Shown: positions 39,124 to 48,470, counted from the first letter of the stretch. The stretch: DNA of 64,000 nt from Cystobacter fuscus (GCF_002305875.1 NZ_CP022098.1:9362001-9426000); one strand, 5' to 3'. Notes: generated by a model not told the origin, from the sequence alone. Translations and numbers: made by a program.

Positions 39124-40059
39124 TCACGACACGCCGGGTTCCTGGTCCCCACCGGGTGCCCGCGCCGCGAGCGGCTCGGTGGGCTGGGGTCCGCGCCAGA
39201 AGCGCAGGAAGGCCATGAGGTAGCCCGGCCGCTCGCGTGACGGATCGTCGTAGCGCGGCAGGTACAACCAGGGCACGCGCGGGTGCTGGTGGTGCGCCAG
39301 GTGCCAGTTGAAGTGCAGCAGCAGCACCTCGTAGACGCGCGCGGCGCGCAGGTTGTGCGCGCCATCCAGCACGTGCCGGGGACTCGCCGCGTGGGTGATG
39401 TACTGCTGCGCCGACCAGTTCAGCCCGAAGAGCGCGTAGAGCAGCAGATAGCGCCCGGGAGACAGACCGAGCCCCACCACCAGCCCCACGTGCAGCAGCA
39501 CCACGCCCACGCACTCCAGCCGGATGCGGCGGAAGAAGCCCGAGGGAATGCCGTTGAGCATGGCCACCGCGGAGGGGTCGCGCAGCACCTGGCCGCGCAG
39601 CAGCCCGGGCCACAGCAGCATCGACACCACGGCCACGGGAACGGCCAGCCAGAAGCCCCCCGTGTAGAGGAAGTAGAAGTACACCCGCTTCCACGCGAGG
39701 TTGTCCGAGGGGTAGTACAGGTCGAACATCTCCGCGTCGCCGCGGTTGCGCCGGTGATGGCCCAGGTGGCACGCGCGCAGGAACGTGAAGGGCCCCGGGA
39801 AGAAGGCGGCCAGCAGCACGCCGAAGGACTCGTTCACCCGCGCGTTCGAGTGGAACACCCGGTGCTCGGCCTCGTGCAGGAGCGAGTACAGCGGCAGGAA
39901 GAGGAACGCGAACACGACGCCCCACCCCACCACCGCCCCGGAGCTGGACGCCCGGGACGCGAGCCACTGCAGGCCCACGCCCCCGGAGACGATGCCCAGC
40001 GCCAGCACCACGTTGAGCGTGCCGGGAGGAGACGGCGGGGGCGCCAGGGGCTCGCTCAT
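39124..40059 (-). CDS. Membrane fatty acid desaturase/hydroxylase
   Basis: Di-iron membrane oxygenase of 311 residues. Histidine boxes are HEAEHRVFH, HLGHHRRN and HLAHHQHPRVPW, with membrane segments between them; a further HAASPRH lies before the last box. It is preceded by a PAP2-type gene whose stop overlaps its start (ATGA), so both are made together. The pairing of a desaturase or hydroxylase with a lipid phosphatase/phosphotransferase suggests one lipid-modifying step; the lipid is not known. Confidence 0.85.
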   Translation of the reverse strand: MSEPLAPPPSPPGTLNVVLALGIVSGGVGLQWLASRASSSGAVVGWGVVFAFLFLPLYSLLHEAEHRVFHSNARVNESFGVLLAAFFPGPFTFLRACHLGHHRRNRGDAEMFDLYYPSDNLAWKRVYFYFLYTGGFWLAVPVAVVSMLLWPGLLRGQVLRDPSAVAMLNGIPSGFFRRIRLECVGVVLLHVGLVVGLGLSPGRYLLLYALFGLNWSAQQYITHAASPRHVLDGAHNLRAARVYEVLLLHFNWHLAHHQHPRVPWLYLPRYDDPSRERPGYLMAFLRFWRGPQPTEPLAARAPGGDQEPGVS

Positions 40060-40706
40060 GAGCGGGCCTCCACCGTCGTGGGCACGGAAGCGGACGGCGC
40101 CGCGCGGCGGAACAGCAGCGCGTGAACGCCCCCCGCCACCGCGAGCCCGCCAAGCACGTCCACGACGAAGTGCTGCTTCACCGTGAGCGTGGACAGACAG
40201 ATGAGGCCCGCCCACACCAGCCACAACACACCGCCGCGCCGGTGGCGCAGCCGCAGCGCCCCGAGCCAGGTGGTGGCCACGTGGATGCTCGGGAAGGTGT
40301 TGCCCGCGTTGTCCGAGGCCCTCATCTGCGCGAACTGCTCCCGCCAGAAACCCGGGGGAATGCTGTCCACGGGAGGCCTCGGGTAGTGCGCGGTGAAGAG
40401 GAAGAAGCCCAGGTAGCACACGGCGTTGGCCACCAGCACCGCCGCGAGCATCCGCAGGTACTCGCGCGCCTCCAGGCACCACGCCGCCCCGAGCAGCAGC
40501 GCGAAGAAGCTGCAATAGACGGCGTACGTCCACGGCAGGAAGGGAATCGCCGTGTCCAGGGGCGTGAGGAAGTCGAAGCGCGGCGGCAGGTGATTGTTGA
40601 GCCAGAAGTACGGCTGGAAGGTGGCGGCGATCGTCACCCCCGTCGTGACCAGACGCCCCACGAACGGCTCGTTGAATCGGTACAGCCACGCCATCGCCCG
40701 CACCAC
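40056..40706 (-). CDS. PAP2-family membrane phosphatase/phosphotransferase (inositolphosphorylceramide-synthase-like)
   Basis: Membrane protein of 216 residues with five to six helices. The catalytic PAP2 motifs are NTFPSIHVATTWLGAL (motif 2, His) and STLTVKQHFVVDVLGG (motif 3, His and Asp); the KQHxxxDVLGG form resembles Aur1/PAP2_3 proteins that transfer headgroups to ceramide. It is the first gene of a two-gene leftward unit with the desaturase. The exact reaction is unproved. Confidence 0.75.
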   Translation of the reverse strand: MVRAMAWLYRFNEPFVGRLVTTGVTIAATFQPYFWLNNHLPPRFDFLTPLDTAIPFLPWTYAVYCSFFALLLGAAWCLEAREYLRMLAAVLVANAVCYLGFFLFTAHYPRPPVDSIPPGFWREQFAQMRASDNAGNTFPSIHVATTWLGALRLRHRRGGVLWLVWAGLICLSTLTVKQHFVVDVLGGLAVAGGVHALLFRRAAPSASVPTTVEARS

Positions 40707-40855
40707 ACGTGCCTCCTCCGCCCCACCGGGAAACGGACCCCCAGGCTACCCGAGGCACGGCCCGCCTACCGTCCGGGAACGGCCGTTGACGGGGGAGACC
40801 CTCCCCTTGGCAGGACGTTTGCTTAAGACTTCAGGACAGGTCGGAGGAGACGCAC

Positions 40856-41191
40856 ATGGACGGGCGGGTACAGGGGTCGGTGGAGGAGTGGGTCTCGCGG
40901 GCGGCCACGTTGTTCGCCGGGGACACCATCGTGGCGGCGCTCCGGGTGATGCAGGAACTCGGAGTGCGCCAGTTGCCGGTGGTGGACGAGGAGCACGGCG
41001 AACTCCTGGGAGAGATCACCGAGGAGGAGCTGCGCCGGTTGTGGAGGATCTCCCCCCTGGCCAGCATGGAGGAAATTCTTTCAGGCCAGCTCGAGACGGT
41101 CCTGGAGAATGATCCGGCCGGCCGGCCCCACCTCAAACATGCCGCGCCACTCGTGGACTTCCACGGAGCCCACGGGCGCTGGCCGCACTGA
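40856..41191 (+). CDS. Small CBS-domain protein
   Basis: Cytoplasmic protein of 111 residues. It contains one clear CBS motif (DTIVAALRVMQELGVRQLPVVDEEHGELLGEITEEELRRL, about residues 23-62) and a short tail, so it would need to dimerise to form an adenosine-nucleotide-binding pair. The ribosome-binding site GGAGGAG is strong. It is divergent from the PAP2 gene. No ligand can be inferred. Confidence 0.8.
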   Translation: MDGRVQGSVEEWVSRAATLFAGDTIVAALRVMQELGVRQLPVVDEEHGELLGEITEEELRRLWRISPLASMEEILSGQLETVLENDPAGRPHLKHAAPLVDFHGAHGRWPH

Positions 41192-41249
41192 GGAGCAGGG
41201 CACGGCGGACCGCCGGGGACGACCCCCGGCGTGGACCGCGCGCCGGGAA

Positions 41250-42137
41250 CTACCCGGCGTGGACCGCGGAGTCCTGGTCGCGCTCGGCCATGAGCGACAT
41301 CAGCTCGGCCTTGAGCTTGTCCTTGGCGCGGATCTCCAGCTGGCGCGCGCGCTCGCGCGAGAAGCCGAAGTGCTCGCCCAGCTCGCTCAGCGTCATCTCC
41401 GAGTCGCCCATCACCCGGTGCTCGATGATGAAGCGCTCGCGCGGATCCAACCGGGTGAGCGCCTGACGGATGCGGGCGCGCGTCAGGTCGGCCTCCTGGC
41501 GGTCGGCCACCTCGTCCACCTGGGAGACGGACTCGGACTCCACGAAGTCCATGTGCGTGGCGTCGCCGTCCTCGCCCACCGGCGCGTCCAGCGACAAATC
41601 CCGGCCGCCCATGCGCTGCTCCATCTCGCGCACCTCGGTGGCCTTCACGTTGAGCTTGCGGGCGATCTCCTCCGCGTCGACGATGTTGCCCTCGCCGGGG
41701 CCCATCTTCTCCAGCTCGCGGCGCGTGCGCGCCAGGGCGAAGAACAGCCGGCGCTGGGCCTGCGTGGTGCCCAGCTTCACCAGGCTCCAGTTCTTCAGCA
41801 CGTAGTTCTGGATGTAGGCGCGGATCCACCACACCGCGTAGGAGATGAGGCGGATGCCCTTGTCCGCGTCGAACTTCTGCACCGCCTTCATCAGGCCGAT
41901 GTTCGCCTCCTGGATGAGGTCGGACATCTTCAGCCCGTAGGAGCGGTACTCGTAGGAGACCTTCACCGCGAAGCGCAGGTTGCTCGTCACCAGCTTGTGG
42001 CCCGCGGCCATGTCGCCCTGCTTGAAGCGCCGCGCGAGCGCCTGCTCCTCCTGCACGGACAGCAGCGGGTACTGGCTGATCTCCGAGAGGTAGGTGGAGA
42101 GGGAGTCGGCGGAGGAGAAGGCGGAGGCCTGGGTCAT
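41250..42137 (-). CDS. rpoH: RpoH-type (sigma-32 family) alternative sigma factor
   Basis: Group 3/heat-shock-type sigma factor of 295 residues. Region 2 reads [41 protein letters not shown] then [13 protein letters not shown]; an RpoH-box-like [18 protein letters not shown] follows; region 4.2 is [27 protein letters not shown]. Myxobacteria carry several RpoH-like factors (SigB, SigC) used in stress and development, so it may be one of those and not the main heat-shock factor. No partner is adjacent. Confidence 0.88.
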   Translation of the reverse strand: MTQASAFSSADSLSTYLSEISQYPLLSVQEEQALARRFKQGDMAAGHKLVTSNLRFAVKVSYEYRSYGLKMSDLIQEANIGLMKAVQKFDADKGIRLISYAVWWIRAYIQNYVLKNWSLVKLGTTQAQRRLFFALARTRRELEKMGPGEGNIVDAEEIARKLNVKATEVREMEQRMGGRDLSLDAPVGEDGDATHMDFVESESVSQVDEVADRQEADLTRARIRQALTRLDPRERFIIEHRVMGDSEMTLSELGEHFGFSRERARQLEIRAKDKLKAELMSLMAERDQDSAVHAG

Positions 42138-42407
42138 GATGTCTCTCGGGGGAAGACGCGTGGGATGGGACCGCGAAGACTGCGTGCCCTTGCTTTCAGC
42201 AAGAGCGGTGCCAACCCGCGACCTGCACGGTCATCAATGAATACAAGGGCTTGCATCCAGCTCCCCCCATGCTTAGGGCTGAAACCCGGAAGTTTTTACG
42301 GGGCCGCCGCGAGGTCCGGCACGCGAATTTCAGTGAGCGCGGGACCTACAGGCCCCCGGGTACGGCACCTCCTTCCCGGAGCCGACCCACCATGAGATGG
42401 AGGCCCC

Positions 42408-43085
42408 ATGGACATGGAACCAAGGGAGCGGGCGAGCCGGGAAGAGCTGGTGCGCCGGCTCGAGCGGGAGGATGGCTTCGAGAACGAGACGTTCACGGAC
42501 CTCGAGCTGCAGGGGCTGGAGCTGAACCAGAAGGAGTTCTACCGCTGCACCTTCGAGCGCTCCCAGTTCCAGGAGAGCCAGTGGCGCCAGTGCAAGTTCG
42601 AGGACTGCACCTGGAAGGGGTGTGATCTCACCCGGGCGCGGTTTCCGCAGGCGGCGCTGCGGGGGGTGCGCTTCGAGGGCTCGAAGCTGATGGGCATCGA
42701 CTGGTCGAGCATCTCGGCCAACCCGGAGCTGGCGTTCGAGGGGTGCGTGTTGCGCTACGCCTCGTTCGTGGGGCTGAGCCTGAGGAAGACGGACGTGCTG
42801 CGCTGCACCGCGCAGGAGGCCAACTTCTTCGATCTGGACCTCACGGACTCGGACTTCGAGGGGACGGACCTGACGGGCAGCAACTTCCGTGGCTGCATCC
42901 TCACCCGGACGGACTTCTCGCTGGCGGTGGGGCTGGTGCTGGATCCCTCGCGCAACCGGCTCAAGGACACGCAGGTGCCCCTGGCCACGGCGGTGAGCCT
43001 GGCCGAGTCGATGGGCATGCGCGTGCCGGCGATGGGCGACACGACCGGGGCTCCGGCGTCCCGGGGCCGCAAGAAGAAGCGCTGA
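42408..43085 (+). CDS. Pentapeptide-repeat protein
   Basis: Protein of 225 residues. Residues 25-170 hold a run of A(D/N)LxX-type pentapeptides (CTFERSQFQESQWRQCKFEDCTW, DLDLTDSDFEGTDLTGSNFRG) that build a right-handed quadrilateral beta-helix, as in MfpA and Qnr. A basic tail ends in RGRKKKR. Such proteins can mimic DNA and bind gyrase, or serve as scaffolds. The 270-bp gap upstream has a region of lower GC (42230-42300) that may hold its promoter. Confidence 0.82.
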   Translation: MDMEPRERASREELVRRLEREDGFENETFTDLELQGLELNQKEFYRCTFERSQFQESQWRQCKFEDCTWKGCDLTRARFPQAALRGVRFEGSKLMGIDWSSISANPELAFEGCVLRYASFVGLSLRKTDVLRCTAQEANFFDLDLTDSDFEGTDLTGSNFRGCILTRTDFSLAVGLVLDPSRNRLKDTQVPLATAVSLAESMGMRVPAMGDTTGAPASRGRKKKR

Positions 43086-43088
43086 GCC

Positions 43089-43865
43089 TCAGCCGAAGAA
43101 GGACGCGCCCTGGCCCGACGCGGGGCCCGCCAGCGGCTTGTAGGGGAAGTAGAGGTTGCGCACGAAGCGGGTGAAGACGTGCTCCTCGTTCCAGCGCTGG
43201 CGCGCCATGCCGTACACCCCCGGCGCGCGCAGATCATGCGCGGTGACGGTGGGGATGAACTCGCGCTCGCTGTAGAGCGCGAACACCTCGTCCATGCGGG
43301 CGCGGACGCGGTAGGTGCGCCGCAGCGTCCGGTAGATGAGCTCGTTCTCCTCCTGGGTGAAGGCCATGCCCTGGATGGCATGGGCCAGCTCGTGGAACAC
43401 CAGATGGGGCTCGGGGCCCAGCTTGTCCTGGCGCAGCGCGATGCGGGCGCGAGGCCACTCCGGATGATCCCAGAACAGACCCGCCGCCTGGGGAGACACG
43501 GAGCGGGGATAGCCATACTTCGCCAGGGGCTGCCCCGGGGGGATGAGGTCCACCTCCACCGGCCGCGCCGCGTCCATGCGGCCGATGAGCTGGAGGTTGC
43601 CCGAGAGCTGCCGGACCATGTCCCCTTCCACGCGCTGGAGCAGCTCGGCGGGAGCACCATGCGCCCGGAGGCTCACCTTCGCCTGGAACCAGGCGCGGGC
43701 CCGGCTCACGCCGTCCTTGGGAGGCCGTCCCTGGACGGACTCGAACACGTCGCCCCCGGCCAGCACGGTGAACGCGGACAGGGGCAGCCGGCGCGCGTGC
43801 TCCGCCGCCAGCGGCGTGCTCTCCGGGGTCGAGCCATCCAGGGTTTCCGAATCCGGCATCGACAT
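43089..43865 (-). CDS. HExxH-motif protein, possible metallopeptidase
   Basis: Protein of 258 residues without signal peptide. VFHELAHAIQGMAF supplies an HExxH zinc motif at about residue 154, and a Glu-containing helix further on (MDEVFALYSEREFIPTV) could give the third ligand. The N-terminal 100 residues carry no known domain. It is divergent from a PrsW-like gene 90 bp away. Peptidase activity is inferred only from the motif. Confidence 0.65.
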   Translation of the reverse strand: MSMPDSETLDGSTPESTPLAAEHARRLPLSAFTVLAGGDVFESVQGRPPKDGVSRARAWFQAKVSLRAHGAPAELLQRVEGDMVRQLSGNLQLIGRMDAARPVEVDLIPPGQPLAKYGYPRSVSPQAAGLFWDHPEWPRARIALRQDKLGPEPHLVFHELAHAIQGMAFTQEENELIYRTLRRTYRVRARMDEVFALYSEREFIPTVTAHDLRAPGVYGMARQRWNEEHVFTRFVRNLYFPYKPLAGPASGQGASFFG

Positions 43866-43954
43866 CGCTCCTGCCTCCGCGTCCGGGAGTGCCGATACTA
43901 TCTGTTCTCAAGACCCATGCGACCTGGAGCCTTCGCGGGCTACCTTGCGTCCCC

Positions 43955-44905
43955 ATGTCTCCGTTCGCACTCGGGGCCGCCGCCGCCCTGCCCCCCATGC
44001 TGTTGCTCTGGTACGTCCACTCACGGGACAAGGATCCCGAGCCACGCGGGCTCCTGTGGCGCACGTTCTTCTGGGGTGTGGCCCTTTGCGTGCCCGTGGT
44101 TCCGGTGGCATTCGGCGTCCATGCGCTGGCGGTTCACTGGGGCTGGCGCATGCAGACCTGGGACATGGCGCTGCTGCTGGCCTTCCTCGGTGTCGCCCTG
44201 CCCGAGCAGTGTTTCAGGCTGCTCGTGCTGCGCCTGTACGTCTGGAACAAGCCCGCCTTCGACGAGCCCCTGGATGGCGTGGTGTATGGCGCCACGGTCT
44301 CGCTCGGCTTCGCGATGCTGGAGAACCTCTTCTACGTGATCGCGCTCTCGGATGAAGCGGGCCCGGGACTGGCGATGCTTCGCGCCGTCACCTCCGTCCC
44401 CCAACAGGCCTTCACCGGCATCATCCTGGGCGCCTTCGTGGGCCGCGCCCGCTTCGACGAGGATCGCGCGCGCGGCACCTGGCGGCTGGCCTCCGGATTC
44501 GCCGCCACCACCCTGCTGCAGGGTGCCTATTACACCCTCCTCTTCCGGGGCTCCTTCCCTCTCCTCCCACTGACACTCCTGGTGCTCCTGCTCGAGGTGC
44601 GCTGGGGCCGGCGCCTCTACAAGGAGCTCCAGGCCGAGCAGCGCTCCACGAATCCCTCCGTGACGGACGCCCCCTCCCTTCCCCAGCCCTCCACCCTCAG
44701 CGCGCGGCTGCGCTCGTTCGTGGGAGCGGCGGGCCTGTGGTGCTGCGTGATCGCATGGGTGGTGCTCCTCGCCATGCTCTTCGGTTCACCCTGGCCCTGG
44801 GACGTGGACACGAGTGACAAGAACGGATTCGCCGCGTCCTTGACGATCGTGTTCACGATCATCAGCCTGGTCGTCCGTCGCTCGGGACAGAGAGATCTGG
44901 CCTAG
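43955..44905 (+). CDS. PrsW-like membrane protein with altered protease motifs
   Basis: Membrane protein of 316 residues with about eight helices. FDEPLDGVVYGATVSLGFAMLENLFYVI matches the PrsW/PF13367 core, but the usual EE-x2-K motif reads PEQCFRLLVL and the catalytic-His helix reads SVPQQAFTGIILGAF, with Gln in place of His. PrsW proteins are intramembrane peptidases that cut anti-sigma factors; this copy may be inactive and act only in binding. The ATG at 43955 begins at the first helix. Confidence 0.72.
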   Translation: MSPFALGAAAALPPMLLLWYVHSRDKDPEPRGLLWRTFFWGVALCVPVVPVAFGVHALAVHWGWRMQTWDMALLLAFLGVALPEQCFRLLVLRLYVWNKPAFDEPLDGVVYGATVSLGFAMLENLFYVIALSDEAGPGLAMLRAVTSVPQQAFTGIILGAFVGRARFDEDRARGTWRLASGFAATTLLQGAYYTLLFRGSFPLLPLTLLVLLLEVRWGRRLYKELQAEQRSTNPSVTDAPSLPQPSTLSARLRSFVGAAGLWCCVIAWVVLLAMLFGSPWPWDVDTSDKNGFAASLTIVFTIISLVVRRSGQRDLA

Positions 44906-44956
44906 ACCGGCCCGTCAATCTCCTTTCTCCGCGGTCACCGAGAACGGCTGGCGGTT

Positions 44957-45586
44957 TCACTGTCGGCCGAGACGCTCGGAGACGGCACGGAGCACAGCCC
45001 CCAGACGGTTGAAGTCCACCGTGGTGGCGATGTCTTCCTTCAGCACCCGCTGGAGCTCCGCCCAATCATCGATGAGAGAACCCACGCAGAGCGACGGGTC
45101 CTTCTGGAAATCGGTCCAATCCGGGGGCTCGACAACCCAATAATAATCCATGTCGTCGATCTCCAGTGCGTCTACGCCTGCCTGCTGGTAGTGCTCGACG
45201 AGAATTGCAAGCAGGAGGAGCAGTTGCCGCAAATGGATGTCGATGCGCCTGGCCTTGCTCCCACCCGTTTCCGAGGTGGAAGGCTCGAGGATGCGATCGG
45301 AGACGACACGAAGCACTGCTCCCAGGCGCTCGAAATCAACCGCGGTGGGCGCGCTGCCCTCGAACATCCGCTGAAGTCCTGCCCAGTCATCCAGGAGAGA
45401 GCCCACGGACAGCTTGGGATCCTGGTGGAACTCGGTCCACTCCGGGGATCTGACCACCCAATAACGGTCCATATCGTCGATTGTCAGGACGTCTACCCCA
45501 AATAGCATGGCCTCCCCCCGGACGAGCCCTTCCAGCATCAGCATCAGCTCCTGCATGAGGATTCGCATGCGCTCACGGTCCTCCAT
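44957..45586 (-). CDS. Putative immunity protein made of two copies of one domain
   Basis: Protein of 209 residues. Residues 31-98 and 139-207 are the same module twice: IDDMDRYWVVRSPEWTEF / IDDMDYYWVVEPPDWTDF, GSLLDDWAGLQRMF / GSLIDDWAELQRVL and VDFERLGAVLRVVSDR / VDFNRLGAVLRAVSER. Acidic and without a signal peptide, it starts inside the large toxin gene (14-bp overlap), the layout of toxin-immunity pairs. Its GC content is visibly lower than that of neighbouring genes. No named family is recognised. Confidence 0.72.
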   Translation of the reverse strand: MEDRERMRILMQELMLMLEGLVRGEAMLFGVDVLTIDDMDRYWVVRSPEWTEFHQDPKLSVGSLLDDWAGLQRMFEGSAPTAVDFERLGAVLRVVSDRILEPSTSETGGSKARRIDIHLRQLLLLLAILVEHYQQAGVDALEIDDMDYYWVVEPPDWTDFQKDPSLCVGSLIDDWAELQRVLKEDIATTVDFNRLGAVLRAVSERLGRQ

Positions 45587-47057
45587 CTAGCGTGCGCAGG
45601 ACCTCTTCGACCCTCTTCAAGTTCAGACGCTGGCCCCTCAATTGCCTCTCCACGTCATCGATCCGTCCCTGGATGATTTTCCTTTGAATCTCAGGAGGCT
45701 GGTTCTTGAGCTTTCCAAGATTATCGTTGGCGAAGGGATCGGTACGGTACTCCAGCAGCTTCTTCTCATGCTCCTCGATCAGCTTGATGAAGCTTCTTCT
45801 TGACTTTTCGAGTTGCGCCCTCGTCAAGCCCACATAGGAATTCTTGCTTTCACCCCCTGGGGCATGATCATCCCTGCTGGCCATGTGGAGGATGGAGACG
45901 GAGCCCACGCCCACCTCCAGCGTGGTCGTCACCGTGCCCGCCGCCACCGCCACCGTCCTTACCGACAGTAGACCCTCGGCCGAGAGGGACAGCACGGGCA
46001 TGGTGACCTCCAACCCGCCCACTGCCCGCGTCAGCGTGCTCGTCGTGCCCCCGGCCGTGCCAAACGTGACGAGGAGGTGGGTCAGCAGCTTGGAGACTGC
46101 CTTCACCTGCTCGCCCCGAGTCATGTACCGGAAACGCTCGAGGTACTCGGGCGAGGAGGCGATGAGGGCCGCGACTCCCGCCGGGAGGTGTTGCAGCGCC
46201 GCGAGGCTGTCCAGCGGGCGCGTGAGCAGCTGGCCCATGGCCTGGTACAGCTCGACGAATGCCTCCTCCGCGCCATCCAGCGAGCGGCCAATGAGGTCGG
46301 CGTCGTCGTACACCTCGGCCAGCGGGGGACCTTCCAGTCTGGGGCGCAGTTGCGCATCCGCCTGCCGGAACACCCACCCCTTGACGACGTAGAAGCGGCC
46401 CAGCTCGAAGGCGCCCGCGCGAAAGGCTTCCTCCTTCCACTCCACCGGGCCCACCTTCTGCTGCGTGCGTCCGTTGAGCGTCCAGGCCAGATAGCCGTCC
46501 GGCCGTAGCACGGCCACCCCCTTGAATCGCTCCACCCGGCGCAGCAGCTCCTCGCGGGAGACGGCCCCTCCCACCAGCACCTCCCGTAGCAGGTGACAGG
46601 CAGCCATGCGCGGCGGGAACGAGCCCAGCGTCACGGGCTTGTTCAACAGCACCGTCAGTACCCGGGCCGCCTCCTCGGGCGTGAGGGGAGCACCTCGTGG
46701 GGGCTCGTCGTTGACGTTGTCCAGGCCCGCCAGCAGCAGCAGGTACTCGAAGGCGTCCGCCTGCCTGGCCCCGCTGGCCACCGCGCGCACGGCCATTTCA
46801 GCCGGGCTCACCATGGCCACCTCCGTGCCCTGTACGCGCTCTCCCCGTCGGCGCAGCAGCCTCGCGGGTGCATTCGCCCCCGTGGCCACGTGCTGGACGT
46901 CACCACGTACCTCGCCCACCAGCCCGGACGCGGCAGCCGGGTTGCGGTCCAGGAGCACACCGCGTCCCGCGGGCGGAGTCACCGTGATGCAGCCGGTGGA
47001 CAGCACGACGGCCCCAAGCACCAGGGCCGCCCACTTCCAATCCAACTCAGCGGGCAT
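45573..47057 (-). CDS. Large lipoprotein polymorphic toxin candidate (Sit-like)
   Basis: Protein of 494 residues. The ATG at 47057 gives a lipoprotein leader ending LSTGC (Cys 23). A long GC-rich N-terminal and middle part (about 24-400) resembles myxobacterial delivery scaffolds, with a Gly/Val-rich hydrophobic stretch near residues 345-400. The last 90 residues (YVGLTRAQLEKSRRSF, then KKLLEYRTDPFANDN) are Lys/Glu-rich and encoded by DNA of much lower GC, as if swapped in. With the overlapping immunity gene this fits a toxin handed over by outer membrane exchange. The toxic activity of the tip is unknown. Confidence 0.65.
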   Translation of the reverse strand: MPAELDWKWAALVLGAVVLSTGCITVTPPAGRGVLLDRNPAAASGLVGEVRGDVQHVATGANAPARLLRRRGERVQGTEVAMVSPAEMAVRAVASGARQADAFEYLLLLAGLDNVNDEPPRGAPLTPEEAARVLTVLLNKPVTLGSFPPRMAACHLLREVLVGGAVSREELLRRVERFKGVAVLRPDGYLAWTLNGRTQQKVGPVEWKEEAFRAGAFELGRFYVVKGWVFRQADAQLRPRLEGPPLAEVYDDADLIGRSLDGAEEAFVELYQAMGQLLTRPLDSLAALQHLPAGVAALIASSPEYLERFRYMTRGEQVKAVSKLLTHLLVTFGTAGGTTSTLTRAVGGLEVTMPVLSLSAEGLLSVRTVAVAAGTVTTTLEVGVGSVSILHMASRDDHAPGGESKNSYVGLTRAQLEKSRRSFIKLIEEHEKKLLEYRTDPFANDNLGKLKNQPPEIQRKIIQGRIDDVERQLRGQRLNLKRVEEVLRTLDGGP

Positions 47058-47118
47058 GCTCCACCCCCAGGCCCAGGAACACGAAGGCGCCTGGGCACAG
47101 CACGTCTGAGGAAAACGC

Positions 47119-47155
47119 CACCGGGGTGGGTGCAACGAGAGCACCCACCCCGGTG
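47119..47155 (-). terminator. Strong intrinsic terminator after the LPMO gene
   Basis: A perfect 15-bp stem (CACCGGGGTGGGTGC and its complement) with a 7-base loop lies 14 bp past the LPMO stop. On the minus strand it is followed by GCGTTTTCC, a T-run. It closes the leftward cellulase unit and isolates it from the toxin gene. Confidence 0.88.
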
Positions 47156-47168
47156 TATGACTTTCAAC

Positions 47169-48470
47169 TCATGGCGTGGTGCAGAGCGTGCCGTTGAGCA
47201 GGAAGGCGGCCGGCGCCGGAGCGTTGGGCGTCGGCGAGTTCGCGTTGAACCCGAAGGTGACCGAGCCATTCGGGGGGATGGTGCCGGTCCAGGCCTCGTT
47301 CTCCGCGCTCACCGAGGAATGGTGCTGGAAGAGCTTCGCGCTCCAGCCATTCACGACCGTCTGACCAGCGCCGAACTCCCACTGCAGCGTCCAGCCAGAG
47401 ATGGCGCTGGTTCCGGTGTTGGTGATCTGGATGTTGCCGGTGAAGCCACCGGACCACTTGTTGGGCTCGGTGTAGACCACGTGGCAGTTCCCGGTGGGCG
47501 CGGTCTCGGTCGTGGTGAACGAGAGCACGCCGGAGGCCGGGGAGAGGTTGCCCGCGGCATCACGCGCGACCACGTAGAAGGAGTACGCGGTCGAGGGCGT
47601 CAGGCCCGTGAGGCGGGTGGAGGTGCCCGTGGGCGAGGCCATCCGATGGGGGGTGGAGCCCATCAGGTGGTACACGTCGTAGCCCACCACGCCCTGGTTG
47701 TCGTGCGCGGCGGGCCAGCTCAGGTCGGCGGTCGTCCCGGTCACGCCGCTCGCGGTGGGCGTCCCAGGGGCGGTGGGCGCCTCGTTATCCGGCGCGCCGC
47801 TGTCGAAGAGCACGTCGGAGCAGTTGTAGAAGGCCTCCGGGCTGTCCGAGCGCTGCCAGATGGAATAGATGATGTGCCGTCCGCTCTTGCCCACCGGCAA
47901 CTGCGCGCTCCACGTGTACTCGGCGCCATCCGGGCCGCTGCCGTTGATCGGCGGATTGGTGACCGTGTCGAAGGGTGCCGGCTCCAGATCGGACCACTTC
48001 AGCGGCTGGCTCGGATCCCACCCATCCCGGGTCACGTACTGGTACCAGGTGCCGGGGTGCGGCGCCCACGCGTTGTACCGGATGGTGATGGTCGTGCCCG
48101 ACTTCAGGGTCGTCGTGGGCCAGGCCGGGTGCGCCAGGTTGTAGGCGTCGAAGAGCGCAGTGGGTCCGCACAGCTTCCCGTCCGGGATGATCTCCCGGTG
48201 CCGCCCCCCCGCGTTGCTGATGAGGTTGCCGAACCAGTTCCAGAGCGGATTCTTTCCGCCCAGGGCCACGGCCTCGACACAGGCCGGATTGGTGGGTTGC
48301 AGATCGCCTCCCCCACCACCCGCCTTGCCATCCAGGTAGCAGGCGTAGGTCCGGGTCGCGGGGAACGTCAGTCCGCCGTGGGCCAGCGCCGCGTCGAGGG
48401 GCAACACCAGCCCCAGGGAGGTCAGGCCGACGATCGCTGCACGAGACACGCTCTTGTTTGGCTTTCGCAT
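47169..48470 (-). CDS. AA10 lytic polysaccharide monooxygenase with FN3 and CBM2
   Basis: Secreted copper enzyme of 433 residues that cleaves crystalline cellulose or chitin oxidatively. The signal peptide ends at ALA, leaving His 31 as N-terminal residue (AHGGLTFPATR); the second brace His is 138 in NAWAPHPGTWY. The AA10 domain spans about 31-230, an FN3 module about 235-325 (TAPGTPTASGVTG), and CBM2 about 332-433 (CHVVYTEPNKWSGGFTGNIQI). The CBM2 and the cellulase neighbours favour cellulose. AAGGAG precedes the ATG. Last gene of the GH48-GH9-LPMO unit. Confidence 0.93.
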   Translation of the reverse strand: MRKPNKSVSRAAIVGLTSLGLVLPLDAALAHGGLTFPATRTYACYLDGKAGGGGGDLQPTNPACVEAVALGGKNPLWNWFGNLISNAGGRHREIIPDGKLCGPTALFDAYNLAHPAWPTTTLKSGTTITIRYNAWAPHPGTWYQYVTRDGWDPSQPLKWSDLEPAPFDTVTNPPINGSGPDGAEYTWSAQLPVGKSGRHIIYSIWQRSDSPEAFYNCSDVLFDSGAPDNEAPTAPGTPTASGVTGTTADLSWPAAHDNQGVVGYDVYHLMGSTPHRMASPTGTSTRLTGLTPSTAYSFYVVARDAAGNLSPASGVLSFTTTETAPTGNCHVVYTEPNKWSGGFTGNIQITNTGTSAISGWTLQWEFGAGQTVVNGWSAKLFQHHSSVSAENEAWTGTIPPNGSVTFGFNANSPTPNAPAPAAFLLNGTLCTTP

